Positions 40,494 to 50,425 of a stretch of 64,000 nucleotides of DNA are shown here, piece by piece; the first letter of the stretch is position 1; the number at the start of each line of letters is the position of its first letter. The position numbers and the translations under genes are program-made. Source of the DNA: VBOC01 sp964512655 (GTDB lineage Bacteria > Bacteroidota > Ignavibacteria > UBA10030 > SZUA-254). The notes below the pieces were generated by a model. It saw only the letters and a program-made list of their open reading frames with translations, was not told the DNA's origin and searched no databases. Where the stretch lies: contig CAZEJT010000002.1 in NCBI GenBank assembly GCA_964512655.1, forward strand, positions 310,001-374,000, given 5' to 3'.

Positions 40494-43400
40494 TCAGCGG
40501 ACCAGAACCATTTTCCCCGCACTGGAGAAGGCACGCCTGCCTGGCGGCCGGAGCTCTGCGGCAGGTGTGGCCTGGAGCCTGTAGAGGTAAACCCCGCTCG
40601 GCAAATCCTTCGCGTCAAACCTCACCGACCTCGCCCCTGCGCCAATCTGCTGGGCCTCAAGTAGCGACGCGATCTCGCGGCCGAGTATGTCGTAAATCTT
40701 GAGCGTGACGAACGAAGACACGGGTAAGTCGAATCGGATGATCGTCGCCGGATTGAAGGGATTGGGGTAGTTCTGGTAGAGCGAGTACGCACGAGGAGTA
40801 TTTCCTGCTGCGAGAAAGTACTTCCTCAACCCCCTGCCCATGACAGCGAGATGTCCGGTCCCCTTCAGCTCAATTTCCCTTACGATCCTCTCCCCCTCCC
40901 GCTCGATGAGTTGATATGAAGTGCGATCATGGGCGTCTATTGCATACACTACACCTACGACAGAATCCTGTGACTGCAGCTGGATTGGAATCTCCCTGCT
41001 GGTATCGGATATCGTGGAAACGTACTCGATGTATCTCTGCGACGAGAACCGCACGTCGAACGCGCCCTCCGGAGGAACCGGAGGGAGCTCTGCAGCTTCA
41101 GAAGCCTCGGCTGTGGGACCCTTCCCAAAATACAAACTCCGGACTGTCCCATGACTCGTCCGGAACGACAAGACACTGAGCCCGCGCAACGTGACGGTGC
41201 GTGGAGTATTCACGCTCCCCCTGAATGATCCGGAAGGCCGGTTCAACAGGATGGAACCCGGACCATTCGCCTTTACCCAGTAGGCCTTTCCGGGTAGGAG
41301 CGAAGGAGCAAGAACGTAACCGTCGTCATATCCAAAAAACGGGGATGAGACGATTCCGCTCGGCGCGCTGGCTGCCTGTCCTGCATCGAAATCGATGCTG
41401 AGCGATCCGATCATGTTCCATCCTCTGGCAAGCGGGATCGTATCCGAGAGATGCAGCCGTCCCGATACCGGCACCGTCGTGCTGCTCGCAAACTTGAGCC
41501 AGTATCCCGCTCCGGGTTGAAGGGTCTCGCTCACCTGATACCCGCCGTTGTATCCGAACGCCTTTGAGACCGAGGAGGGAAATACCGAATCCTTGGCGAC
41601 GCCCGTCCTGCCCCTTGGAAACGAAACCATATTCCAGCTTTGTGCCAGATCGATGGACGAGGGCGCTATATGGAGAACGTAGGCAAGAGAATCGCTTGCG
41701 CCAAGGCCATCGACAACTCTGACCGCCACGAGCGTATCGCCCAGATATCCGGGAGGCGACACCCCGGAGAATCTCCATGCAACATTGGGAGAGTCCTGCG
41801 GAATCTGGTGGTAGCCCAGCCACGAAGGGAGGGACGTCACGGCAACACGGAGTGAGTCTCTTGGATCAGTCCTGAGCGCGCGAAGCGTGAACCCGTAGAG
41901 GCTGTCTTCGATGGCCACGGTTCTGAAAGGCCTAAGATGAGTGAGAATCAACGGCGGGTGATTGGGAAAGAGCGTGACCTTTTGCGAGTCCACAAGGCCT
42001 CCGGAATCCGAGACGACAAGATCAGCCTCGTAATAGACGCTGTCGATTCCGAGGCTATCCTGCGTGTTGTATGTAAAGCTCCTCCCTGTTGCTGCGTACC
42101 AATCCCGAAACACCGCTCCTTGCCGATGAAGGATGACCTCCCACGAGTACGTGAGTGTCGATTCCGGCTGTTCGGTGTCGGTGGCCAACGCCCCAAAAGA
42201 GATGGTCCCGCCCGATGCGTAGTAGCTGCTGTCCCTTGGGGAGACAATGACTGCGTGCGGCGGAGTGTTGGGATAGACCGTGATCAGGATGCTGTCTCGT
42301 CCGACCCCTCCCCGCCGATCCATCCCTTCAAGGATGACACGGAACTGACCGGCGGCGGTATAGAGATGAGCAGGGTTCGACAGACTCGAAAACAAACCGT
42401 CTCCGAAGTCCCAGACGACGCTGATCGGCTCCCCATCGGGATCGAGCGAGGAGTCAGAGCCGAACTGCACATTCAGGTTTCGATAGCCGGAAGTCCGCGA
42501 TACATGGAGATGCATTTGCGGCGCCTGATTCCGCGTCATGACCCGGCACTCGCCTGCTGAAACGAACTTCTGACTCCCCCCCGGCGGACCGATAATCCGA
42601 ATTCCTTCGCCACGCCGCGGTTTGAATGAGAGGACAAATGTCCGAAAACTTGAACCATCGTTCCCGGTGTATGATGGCGAGATTGCCAGGCTTTCGACTG
42701 CAGTCCACGACCCACCCGACCGGACCTCTACGCCCAGCGAACCAAACCATCCCCCGAGCGAAGAATTGATTCCTTCCTGGTAAATGAATCCCGACATCAT
42801 GAGAGTGTCCGGAAACGTGTACCCGATGTAGTCGATCGTGGGCGACGTACCATCGTACGTTGAGAATTCCTGCAGAGTGTCGCCCACCCCGACTGCCGGG
42901 AATCTGCGGTCATGGAGTACGTCGAGGGAGCTCTGGTTTGAAGCGCCGGGGATGCGGGACGCGATCGGGGCCCCCGACTCTGTCACATCGTACGCTGTGC
43001 CATAATTCCCCGCGACGATAGAAAATTGAATCGCAGGCGCAATTGTGTCGGCGCACCCTACCGTAAGCGCCGCGATGTACAGGCCCGGGGCTTGATACGT
43101 GTGTATCAAATCCGCGGCCGTAGAGGATGTGCCGTCTCCAAGATCCCAGGAGTACGATAGCGGCCTCCCGAGAGGGTCATGCGAGGATGACGCCTTAAAA
43201 TCAGCTGCCAGCGGCGCCGGACCCATCGCTGGATCCGCCGAACCGACTGGGATCGGGATCACTCCGGGATTGGAATAGGTCACTCGCCGGACCTCTCCCC
43301 GGAAAATCGAGACATAGATCAAATCACCTGTCTGAGGGTCGAGCGCCATATCGACCGGCACACCCAGGTTATTCGCAAATGGTTGAACGGATATCCCGCC

Positions 43401-44663
43401 TGGGTCGAAACGCACCAACTTGATCCAGTCCGAAAAATCGGCGATGAAGCAGCCGCCCCTGTAGACCGGGGGATAGCGTGTTCCCGTGTAGAAGAGGGCC
43501 CCGATTGAGCAGGTGCCGGTGAAGCCAGCCGGTAGAGAGAGGGCGGGATTGCTGTGGTGCCATGTTACAACGGGATCGGTAAGGTTCCCCGTCGAGTCGA
43601 AGGAACACCACGTTGATGCCTCGGGGAGGTCGCCGTATCCGGACGTGACGTACGGCCCCTCATAGCATGGCCAGCCGAAATTTGAGCCGCCCTGCCCCGA
43701 AGACACGTCGAGCTCTTCCCAGGTATTCCATCCGCAATCGCCGATGAAAATATCTCCCGGCCGTGCGTCGGCGGGATGGACGCTCCCGGTTCCGGGCCTG
43801 ATGGAAAATCGGAACGGGTTTCTGAGACCCCGCACCCACACCTTCGATCGGTTGTGTGTGCCGTCTCCGTCGTAGAGGGGGTTGGAAGGCAGGCCGTTAC
43901 CCGAAGCGGGATCGATGCGAAGAATCTTCCCTGCCGGAGACCCGATCATTTGTGACCGGTAGGCACCGATATCCTGCTCGTGCGGCGCCCGTCCTGGAAT
44001 GAAGGAAGCGCGGTCATTACCGCCGTCATCGGCCAATTCCGCGTGGGCCCCGTCTCCGGCGCTTACGAGGAGCGTTCCGTCCGTCGCGAACATAAGCGCG
44101 TCGATGGTGTGATCCCCTGAAGGGTTCACCACCCCATCCGACCAGGACTTTCCGAGGAGAATCAATCGAGTAGATGAATCGGCACGATTCGGATTGGATG
44201 CGTTGGCCGTAAAGCGTGACACACGCCCATAGCCTGCCGATCCATCTCCATGCTGATTCTCACTGTCGAGGTCGGTGACGTAGGCGAGATACATGTAGCC
44301 GTTGGTCTGAAAATTTGGATCCAGAGCTATCCCCATGAGACCGCGTGAATAATTGGAGAGAATCTCCGAAGAAAGGTCGATGAAGGGATCGGGGAGCTTG
44401 ACGCCATTTTGAATGATATAGACCCGGCCCCCCTTTTCGGCAACGAAGATCCTGCCATCCGGAGCAATCGCGAACGCGGTGGGGAGGTTAAATGTGGATC
44501 CCGGCGCGACGTTCACGGAGGTAAAACCCGGTACAAAGACCGGGTCGGTCGAAGTTTTGGGCGCGTAGGCTGGCTTGCCGTTATGATCAAAGAACTGCGC
44601 GCTGGCCGTCGGACCTTCGATCACGCCGGCGAAGAGGAGAACGATCAGAAGTGGCACTCGCAT
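40494..44663 (-). CDS. Secreted sorbosone-dehydrogenase-like / PKD protein with T9SS type A sorting domain
   Basis: 1389 residues with a signal peptide (about 1-22). Residues 40-430 are a glucose/sorbosone-dehydrogenase-type beta propeller (AIAPDGRIFVAEKGGRVYII; GLMGIALDPNFQTNGYMYL; WVRGLRNPFRFSIRPGTGS). A PKD domain (YSWDLGDGTSS, near 505), a carbohydrate-binding-like beta-sandwich (560-720), a second PKD (VVWDFGDGLFSS, near 765) and Ig/cadherin-like parts follow. The end carries SLYQNYPNPFNPATIIRF and LPSGVYLYRLQA, the sorting signal for the type IX secretion system. It is exported to the cell surface or released. The propeller may bind a quinone or act only as a binding platform; key residues were not checked. 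Confidence 0.9.
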   Translation of the reverse strand: MRVPLLIVLLFAGVIEGPTASAQFFDHNGKPAYAPKTSTDPVFVPGFTSVNVAPGSTFNLPTAFAIAPDGRIFVAEKGGRVYIIQNGVKLPDPFIDLSSEILSNYSRGLMGIALDPNFQTNGYMYLAYVTDLDSENQHGDGSAGYGRVSRFTANASNPNRADSSTRLILLGKSWSDGVVNPSGDHTIDALMFATDGTLLVSAGDGAHAELADDGGNDRASFIPGRAPHEQDIGAYRSQMIGSPAGKILRIDPASGNGLPSNPLYDGDGTHNRSKVWVRGLRNPFRFSIRPGTGSVHPADARPGDIFIGDCGWNTWEELDVSSGQGGSNFGWPCYEGPYVTSGYGDLPEASTWCSFDSTGNLTDPVVTWHHSNPALSLPAGFTGTCSIGALFYTGTRYPPVYRGGCFIADFSDWIKLVRFDPGGISVQPFANNLGVPVDMALDPQTGDLIYVSIFRGEVRRVTYSNPGVIPIPVGSADPAMGPAPLAADFKASSSHDPLGRPLSYSWDLGDGTSSTAADLIHTYQAPGLYIAALTVGCADTIAPAIQFSIVAGNYGTAYDVTESGAPIASRIPGASNQSSLDVLHDRRFPAVGVGDTLQEFSTYDGTSPTIDYIGYTFPDTLMMSGFIYQEGINSSLGGWFGSLGVEVRSGGSWTAVESLAISPSYTGNDGSSFRTFVLSFKPRRGEGIRIIGPPGGSQKFVSAGECRVMTRNQAPQMHLHVSRTSGYRNLNVQFGSDSSLDPDGEPISVVWDFGDGLFSSLSNPAHLYTAAGQFRVILEGMDRRGGVGRDSILITVYPNTPPHAVIVSPRDSSYYASGGTISFGALATDTEQPESTLTYSWEVILHRQGAVFRDWYAATGRSFTYNTQDSLGIDSVYYEADLVVSDSGGLVDSQKVTLFPNHPPLILTHLRPFRTVAIEDSLYGFTLRALRTDPRDSLRVAVTSLPSWLGYHQIPQDSPNVAWRFSGVSPPGYLGDTLVAVRVVDGLGASDSLAYVLHIAPSSIDLAQSWNMVSFPRGRTGVAKDSVFPSSVSKAFGYNGGYQVSETLQPGAGYWLKFASSTTVPVSGRLHLSDTIPLARGWNMIGSLSIDFDAGQAASAPSGIVSSPFFGYDDGYVLAPSLLPGKAYWVKANGPGSILLNRPSGSFRGSVNTPRTVTLRGLSVLSFRTSHGTVRSLYFGKGPTAEASEAAELPPVPPEGAFDVRFSSQRYIEYVSTISDTSREIPIQLQSQDSVVGVVYAIDAHDRTSYQLIEREGERIVREIELKGTGHLAVMGRGLRKYFLAAGNTPRAYSLYQNYPNPFNPATIIRFDLPVSSFVTLKIYDILGREIASLLEAQQIGAGARSVRFDAKDLPSGVYLYRLQATPAAELRPPGRRAFSSAGKMVLVR

Positions 44664-44845
44664 GTAATTCCCCCGTTACACTATGTATCTGGAGCGGAAA
44701 AAATCGCGCACCCCTGCCGGTATGGTGTAATCCACCTCCGGCCGGAGTTGCTACCGATAGGGTACCGATCTTGCGGGCGAGTGAGAGAGCGGTCGGGGAT
44801 AATACGCAATTCCGCTCACTGATGCAAGCGAACCCCGAGGAGTCG

Positions 44846-45979
44846 CTAAGCGGCTATCTGTCTGAATACCTCCCGGGCAATTTCTCTTGCACACGTCAGC
44901 CCGGGCGACTCGATGCCAATGAGGTTCACCAGACCCGGGAGTCCGCGCTCCCGTTCATTGCGGACGACAAAGTCGGCCACAGGAGCACCCGGCGCCTGAA
45001 TCTTCGACCTGACTCCCACCTGATCCGGTGAGAGATCCTCCGGCTGAAGGGCCGGAAAGTACCGTGAAACGGCCCGATGGAACTTCTCGCGGCGAGTGTC
45101 ATCGAATTTGTACCACTCGGCGGGGGGAACCCCCGGAGCAATGTACTCGGCGTCCGGACCCAGTTTCATCTGGCCTGATCTATCAAGAGTGATATGAATA
45201 CCAAGGTCCGTGAGGCGTGGGTTCGGAACCGGATACACCAGCCGGGACACTAATCGGCTCTTCGACATGGAGACGCTATAGTAGTGCCCGCGGTTGGGAT
45301 GCACCCTGTACCCGGCGGCATCGGTGTCGATCCCAAACGATTGGGCCACGCGGTCCGCCTGCACACCCCCGGCGTTGACGACGACCCCCGTGCTGAGGCG
45401 AATCTCGTCGCCGGTAGTGTCTTTGAGGCACAGGGCGAACGCACCCCCCTTTTTCTCACCTCCGAGAAACTCCACGCCGAATGAGATGTCGGCTCCCGCA
45501 GATCTTGCTTCGTGAAGGTAGGCCTTCATGAGCTCGTGCGAGTCGAGAATGCCGGTGCTCGGAACATCGAGGGCTGCGTGACACTCGATAGCAGGCTCAA
45601 CCTTCCTCGCCTCCGTCCCGGATAGGATCCTCAGTCCCTGAACACCGTTTGCCGTTCCCCGCTGGTGGATGCGCTCTATCTCAGGAACTTCATCGGGGCT
45701 CACGGCCACAACGAGCTTTCCGCACCGGTTGTGCCAGACGCCGAAGTCGGCACAATCATCGTATGTGGTCTTGTTCCCTGCCAGGCAGAGGCGTGCCTTG
45801 AGCGATCCCGTCGGATAGTAAATTCCCGAATGGATCACCTCGCTGTTGCGGCTGCTCGTCTCCTGCCCGAACGATTCGTGCCGCTCGACCAGAAGCGTTC
45901 TGTACTTGCGTGCCGCGCTCTCGAACGCGCAGGCAAGGCCGACGACACCGCCGCCGATTATGACAACATCAGCATCCAC
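44846..45979 (-). CDS. FAD-dependent oxidoreductase, L-2-hydroxyglutarate oxidase-like
   Basis: 377 residues of the DAO fold. The FAD dinucleotide motif VVIIGGGVVGLACAFES is at residues 5-21, then SSRNSEVIHSGIYYPTGSLK, the signature shared with LhgO / L2HGDH, and GVVVNAGGVQADRVAQ. LIGIESPGLTCAREIA near the end contacts FAD. Likely oxidises a 2-hydroxy acid with electrons to quinone; L-2-hydroxyglutarate is the best guess. The GTG start is two bases after the upstream GT2 stop with GAGGG before it. A 182-base gap separates it from the T9SS gene; no feature was recognised there. Confidence 0.82.
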   Translation of the reverse strand: MDADVVIIGGGVVGLACAFESAARKYRTLLVERHESFGQETSSRNSEVIHSGIYYPTGSLKARLCLAGNKTTYDDCADFGVWHNRCGKLVVAVSPDEVPEIERIHQRGTANGVQGLRILSGTEARKVEPAIECHAALDVPSTGILDSHELMKAYLHEARSAGADISFGVEFLGGEKKGGAFALCLKDTTGDEIRLSTGVVVNAGGVQADRVAQSFGIDTDAAGYRVHPNRGHYYSVSMSKSRLVSRLVYPVPNPRLTDLGIHITLDRSGQMKLGPDAEYIAPGVPPAEWYKFDDTRREKFHRAVSRYFPALQPEDLSPDQVGVRSKIQAPGAPVADFVVRNERERGLPGLVNLIGIESPGLTCAREIAREVFRQIAA

Positions 45980-45981
45980 GC

Positions 45982-46899
45982 TCAGACCCTCAGCGCCTTT
46001 GGCAACACCTTGAGATGAATTACAGCCAGATGAATCAATCTTTTATCGATCGATAACACTCCTGCGAGCAAATAGACGGGCACGCGGATCACGATTCCGG
46101 CCGCGACGATCCATTTTACAGCGCCGAAATAGGTCGGCGAATAATGCTTTTTGAAATAACGCAATTTACTCGTGAAATTGGCAAGGGCAAACGCCAGGGG
46201 ATTCGCCCAGGCACTACCGCCCACACGGTGAAATCCGGATGCATCGGGGCAGTACATTACCCGAAGACCCGCCTGCCGCGCTCTGAGACACAGATCGGCA
46301 TCCTCGTAGTACATAAAGAATCGTTCGTCGAACCCTCCCAGAGCTTCGAACGCATCACGACTGACCACCATGCACGCTCCGGAAACTGCATCAACTTCCC
46401 GTGCAGTCCGCGGTTTTTGGGTAGACAGCAACTTTGAAATTGCGTAGGGGAGAATTGCCTCGATCAGGGCCGATCCCCATGTGGGCGTCTTCCAGCATGA
46501 ACCCTGCTGTCGCCCCGCTTTATCGACCATCCTACACCCCACGATTGAGGCACCGGGGTATTTCCTGAGAAAGCCTGTAAGGCCGGTAAAGAAATCCGGG
46601 TCCAGATCCGTATCCGGATTAAGGAACATGATGTACTCGCGTCTCGAGTGGGCTGCGCCCTGATTCGCCCCCGCAGCGAAGCCCTTATTCTCCCCATTGT
46701 GCATGAGCTTAACTGCTGGAAACTTGCTGCATATGCTGGAGACGGAGGAATCTGTCGAGGCGTTATCGACAACAATGACAACAAGATCCTGGACGGTTCT
46801 GCCACTCACCCCGAGGGAATGGAGACAGCGGAGGACATCGACACCACTGTTAAAGTTGACGATGACGACGGAAAGACTTATTGATGCTGGGTGTTCCAA
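45982..46899 (-). CDS. Family 2 glycosyltransferase, rhamnosyltransferase (WbbL) type
   Basis: 305 residues: SLSVVIVNFNSGVDVLRCL, VVDNASTDSS, ENKGFAAGANQGAAHS, the metal motif FLNPDTDLDPDFF, and VSGACMVVSRDAFEALGGFDERFFMYYEDADLCLRARQAG, cut here only by reading. This is the WbbL-like group that moves rhamnose or similar deoxyhexoses. The start is a TTG at 46899, with AGGAGG and GAGGG upstream. It follows rmd by 46 bases, so a D-rhamnosyl donor made by Gmd-Rmd is a reasonable substrate. Confidence 0.87.
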   Translation of the reverse strand: MEHPASISLSVVIVNFNSGVDVLRCLHSLGVSGRTVQDLVVIVVDNASTDSSVSSICSKFPAVKLMHNGENKGFAAGANQGAAHSRREYIMFLNPDTDLDPDFFTGLTGFLRKYPGASIVGCRMVDKAGRQQGSCWKTPTWGSALIEAILPYAISKLLSTQKPRTAREVDAVSGACMVVSRDAFEALGGFDERFFMYYEDADLCLRARQAGLRVMYCPDASGFHRVGGSAWANPLAFALANFTSKLRYFKKHYSPTYFGAVKWIVAAGIVIRVPVYLLAGVLSIDKRLIHLAVIHLKVLPKALRV

Positions 46900-46945
46900 G
46901 GAAGCCCTCTACCTCCTTAGGGCCGGAGAAGAATCGGGGGAGAGA

Positions 46946-47917
46946 TCAAAGTAGAGCGGGAGATACCCGTCTCTCCCAATAGGCGAGCAGATCCCTCAAC
47001 GTGTCTCGCGGCGGAATCTTCGGACGCCATCCGGTCGCCGATTCGAGCAGGTAGGCGCTTCCAACAACTTCCATGACCTCTGCTGCCCGTTGTCGCTGTG
47101 GATCAAGGACAATCTCAACATTGATATCTGAGATCTCCAGGAGCATTTCGAGGATCCGGCTGATCGATACCGCCTTTCCCGAACAGACATTGAACACCCC
47201 CGACGCCAACGGTCTCTCAAGCATGAGATCGTACGCCCTGACAACATCCCTCACATCGGTGAAATCCCTCTTCGGAGTCAGGTTACCAACCTGTAATTTC
47301 GGTTCGCGCAGCCCCGCTTTGACTTCCACGATCTGCTTGGCGAATGCGGAGCTGACGAATAGATCGCTTTGACCAGGCCCAATATGATTAAATGGACGTG
47401 CAACAACTACGTTCAAGTTGAAGGAATTGCGATATTGTTGGGCAATGAGATCAATACAAGCCTTGCTTGCCGCATAGAGATTATTGGGATTGATAGCGCA
47501 CTTCTCGGTAATCGGTAATTGCGCCTGGTCAACTGCGCCGTAGACCTCCCCGCTGCTGACTATCAAAATGGAGCAGTCGGGACACACTTTCCTGACGCTT
47601 TCCAAGAGATGGACTCCCCCCTGGATATTTGTCCTAAACGTTGACTCAGGGTCCTTCAGAGCGGTGGGTACGAAAGCCTGGCCCGCAAGGTGAAAGATCT
47701 TATGGGGCTTGATTTCCCCCACGACGCGCCGGATTCGTTCAGGATCGACGACATCCGCCTCGACTATCTCGATGCGGCCTTTAAACGCCTCCAGGCGAGA
47801 CGAAACCGGTCGTTTGATGACAAGGCCGAAGAGCCGGATGTCAGCCTTTGTCAGAAGAATCTCGGCGAGATGAGAGCCGACGAAACCCTCAATCCCGGTG
47901 ACGAGGATGTTCGTCAA
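46946..47917 (-). CDS. rmd: GDP-6-deoxy-D-mannose reductase-like SDR
   Basis: 323-residue extended SDR. NAD(P) loop TNILVTGIEGFVGSHLAE (2-19), VSSGEVYG, and the catalytic pair in NNLYAASK (Tyr-x3-Lys). The gene starts with a TTG that overlaps the gmd stop (TTGA), so the two are coupled. Reduction of GDP-4-keto-6-deoxymannose to GDP-D-rhamnose is the likely reaction (family plus neighbour). A GDP-fucose or talose branch cannot be excluded without the structure of the product. Confidence 0.82.
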   Translation of the reverse strand: MTNILVTGIEGFVGSHLAEILLTKADIRLFGLVIKRPVSSRLEAFKGRIEIVEADVVDPERIRRVVGEIKPHKIFHLAGQAFVPTALKDPESTFRTNIQGGVHLLESVRKVCPDCSILIVSSGEVYGAVDQAQLPITEKCAINPNNLYAASKACIDLIAQQYRNSFNLNVVVARPFNHIGPGQSDLFVSSAFAKQIVEVKAGLREPKLQVGNLTPKRDFTDVRDVVRAYDLMLERPLASGVFNVCSGKAVSISRILEMLLEISDINVEIVLDPQRQRAAEVMEVVGSAYLLESATGWRPKIPPRDTLRDLLAYWERRVSPALL

Positions 47918-48894
47918 CTGCGCTGTATCCTGCGGGCTCTTCTCATGAGCTCGAGATCACCTTCAACCATCATTGAGACCAGTTGGTTGAAGGATATTTC
48001 AGGTTTCCACCCTAATTTCCGCCTGGCTTTGGACGCGTCTCCCCTCAGTTGGTGTACTTCCGCGGGCCGGTATAGGTCGCGATCGATAACAACATGTTTC
48101 TTCCAGTCAAGGCCCGCCGCCTCAAATGCCTTCTCCACAAACTGCTTCACCGAGTGGGATTTCCCCGTGGCAATGACAAAGTCCTCAGGAGTTGGACGCT
48201 GAAGCATCAACCACATCGCACGCACGTAATCGCCGGCGTAGCCCCAGTCGCGCTTCGCCGCCAGGTTTCCCAGATGCAGCTTCTTCTCAATCCCGAGTTT
48301 GATCGCGGCCGCGCCGTGAGTAATCCGGCGCGTGACAAATTCTTTGCCCCGGCGGGGAGACTCGTGATTGAACAAGATCCCGGAAACGCAAAACATATCG
48401 AAGCTTTCACGGTAGTTCACCGTGATAAAATGTCCATAGACCTTCGCCACACCATATGGACTTCGGGGATAGAACGGCGTTTTTTCAGTCTGTGGGGTTT
48501 CCTGTACCTTCCCGAACATTTCGCTACTGCTGGCCTGATAGAATTTGATCTTTCTGTCGATTAACTTAACCGCTTCGAGCATCTTTGTCACACCGAGGGC
48601 GGTGAACTCGCCGGTAAGGGTGGGTTGGCTCCAAGAGGCCGGGACGAAGGATTGCGCGGCGAGATTATAAACCTCGTCCGGTTCCGATGCTTCGAGCGCG
48701 GCTATGACCGAGAGTTGATCAAGCAAGTCCGCCTGCAAGAGAGTAATTCTCGAGCGCAGATGCTCGATCCGTTCAAAACTCTCCGTGCTGGCCCGACGGA
48801 CAACTCCAAACACCTTGTAACCCTTCGCGAGAAGAAACTCCGCAAGATAAGAGCCGTCCTGACCGGTGATGCCAGTGATTAGGGCACGCTTCAT
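47914..48894 (-). CDS. gmd: GDP-mannose 4,6-dehydratase
   Basis: 326 residues: RALITGITGQDGSYLAEFLL at the N-terminus, VVRRASTESFERIEHL, YNLAAQSFVPASW, ASSSEMFGKVQETPQTEKTP, and RSPYGVAKVYGHF with the Tyr-x3-Lys pair. LFNHESPRRGKEFVTRRIT and RDWGYAGDYVRAMWLML complete the GMD signature. Makes GDP-4-keto-6-deoxy-D-mannose. It is the first gene of a gmd-rmd-GT unit. The 198 bases upstream contain no clear promoter. Confidence 0.95.
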   Translation of the reverse strand: MKRALITGITGQDGSYLAEFLLAKGYKVFGVVRRASTESFERIEHLRSRITLLQADLLDQLSVIAALEASEPDEVYNLAAQSFVPASWSQPTLTGEFTALGVTKMLEAVKLIDRKIKFYQASSSEMFGKVQETPQTEKTPFYPRSPYGVAKVYGHFITVNYRESFDMFCVSGILFNHESPRRGKEFVTRRITHGAAAIKLGIEKKLHLGNLAAKRDWGYAGDYVRAMWLMLQRPTPEDFVIATGKSHSVKQFVEKAFEAAGLDWKKHVVIDRDLYRPAEVHQLRGDASKARRKLGWKPEISFNQLVSMMVEGDLELMRRARRIQRS

Positions 48895-49092
48895 AAATTC
48901 GATCCAATATTGTCCTTAACTGTCCAGGGGGTGATTTAGTCGAGCTATAGCGCCAAATTGTATTTCCCCATCAACACGATAGATCTTCGGCGTTCCATTT
49001 CTACTCTGGGACTTACTGTCGGATGTGACTGAATGTAGCGCGCCGTAAGACGCACGCAAGATATAAAAAAACCTTTAGATGACCGCGCTTGT

Positions 49093-50259
49093 TCATCCAC
49101 GCCTCGAGATCATCTGGGAGTCGATCACGCGCTCGATCGCTTTGATGTTCTTGGAGAGATTAAACTCCTGTTCGACGCGTGTACGAGCCGCCCTTCCTCT
49201 CGCTAATCGTTGATCCCCATCGTATATGAGTTTCAAGACAGCGTCGCTCATCCGCCGAACATCAAGTGAATCAATGAGAATTCCACATTCCTTCGTGATT
49301 ATCTCGGGGATTCCGCCCACCGCGAACGCAACAACGGGCTTCTTGCACGCCATCGCTTCCATGACAACGAGTGGAAACGGATCTTCTCGGGCCGTGGAAA
49401 CATAAATGTCCATCGCGCCAAAATAATCCCCGACACTCTGAATGTTTTCCAAAAAGACGACGTCACCAGCTAACCCAAGCCGACCAAGCATCCCGAGATA
49501 GTTCTTATAAAACTCATGATCCTCTGTTGTTCCAAGAACAAGGAATTTTAGCTTCTTCCCCGCCGAAACTGAGATCTTCAACAAGGCTGCCAATTCCAGA
49601 AATAGATCGCTCCCCTTCATATGAGTAATTCGTCCCGCGGTTCCGATCACGGCGCAGTCATCAATCCCCAAACTATGTCTCAATGCATCACCCCCGCCTT
49701 CAAGAGGGAACTTTTCGAGATTGATCCCGGCACGGATCGTGTGAATCTGCTCCTGACTAAAACCTTGCCCTTCAACGAGGTAGTGTTCAACTGCCTCGGA
49801 CACGGCAATGTACGTATTTGACAATCGCTTGACCATCATATGTTCGACACTGCTCAATCCTTCGAATCCCATGGAAAGCTCATGGACATGCGTAATCGTG
49901 GGGATTCCAAGGAGTCGTGCATACACAAGCCATTTGGCGGTGTGAATGGTATTGCAGTACACAAGATCGGGCCGTATCTTGTTAAGATACCTGAAGCGGC
50001 TTGCCGCACGTTTAATTTCTCGCCAGTATCGGGGCTCCTCGGGGAAAAGGGGGCTTATGTAGGTAGCGCCGAGTTCGCTAAAGCGGTGGACAAGCGGACC
50101 TTCCCCTCCCAGGATGAAATACGACCGGTACTTACCCTCATCGAGGAGGGCCGCGATGTCATGGAGCAACAGCGGCGCGCCGCTCAGCGTAGCGCTGTGT
50201 GAAAGGAATAGAATAGTTTTCAAGGGCGACAAGTTCGCAATCGCTCCAATGCGCGGCAC
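49093..50259 (-). CDS. Family 4 glycosyltransferase
   Basis: 388-residue GT-B protein. N-terminal TILFLSHSATLSGAPLLLHDI, GTAGRITHMKGSDLFLELA in the nucleotide-sugar domain, and the GT4 E-x7-E motif in YVSTAREDPFPLVVMEAMACKKPVV, here with Glu pair on either side of PFPLVVM. Complete length. Start GTG at 50259; TTG codons at residues 10 and 13 are possible alternatives because the first twelve residues are weakly conserved. Donor and acceptor unknown. Confidence 0.87.
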   Translation of the reverse strand: MPRIGAIANLSPLKTILFLSHSATLSGAPLLLHDIAALLDEGKYRSYFILGGEGPLVHRFSELGATYISPLFPEEPRYWREIKRAASRFRYLNKIRPDLVYCNTIHTAKWLVYARLLGIPTITHVHELSMGFEGLSSVEHMMVKRLSNTYIAVSEAVEHYLVEGQGFSQEQIHTIRAGINLEKFPLEGGGDALRHSLGIDDCAVIGTAGRITHMKGSDLFLELAALLKISVSAGKKLKFLVLGTTEDHEFYKNYLGMLGRLGLAGDVVFLENIQSVGDYFGAMDIYVSTAREDPFPLVVMEAMACKKPVVAFAVGGIPEIITKECGILIDSLDVRRMSDAVLKLIYDGDQRLARGRAARTRVEQEFNLSKNIKAIERVIDSQMISRRG

Positions 50260-50425
50260 GGCGTATGGTGTCGAGCAGGAATATTACCTGCGCGCATCGA
50301 ATCGAAATTCATGAAGAACACCCTCAACAATTACTTCCGCCGCCTAAAACCAACCCTCGGTTCTCGTGGGTTCACCCGCTGTGAAGTCCTGCCTAATCTG
50401 GCTGAACTTGCCTGTTCACTTTCAG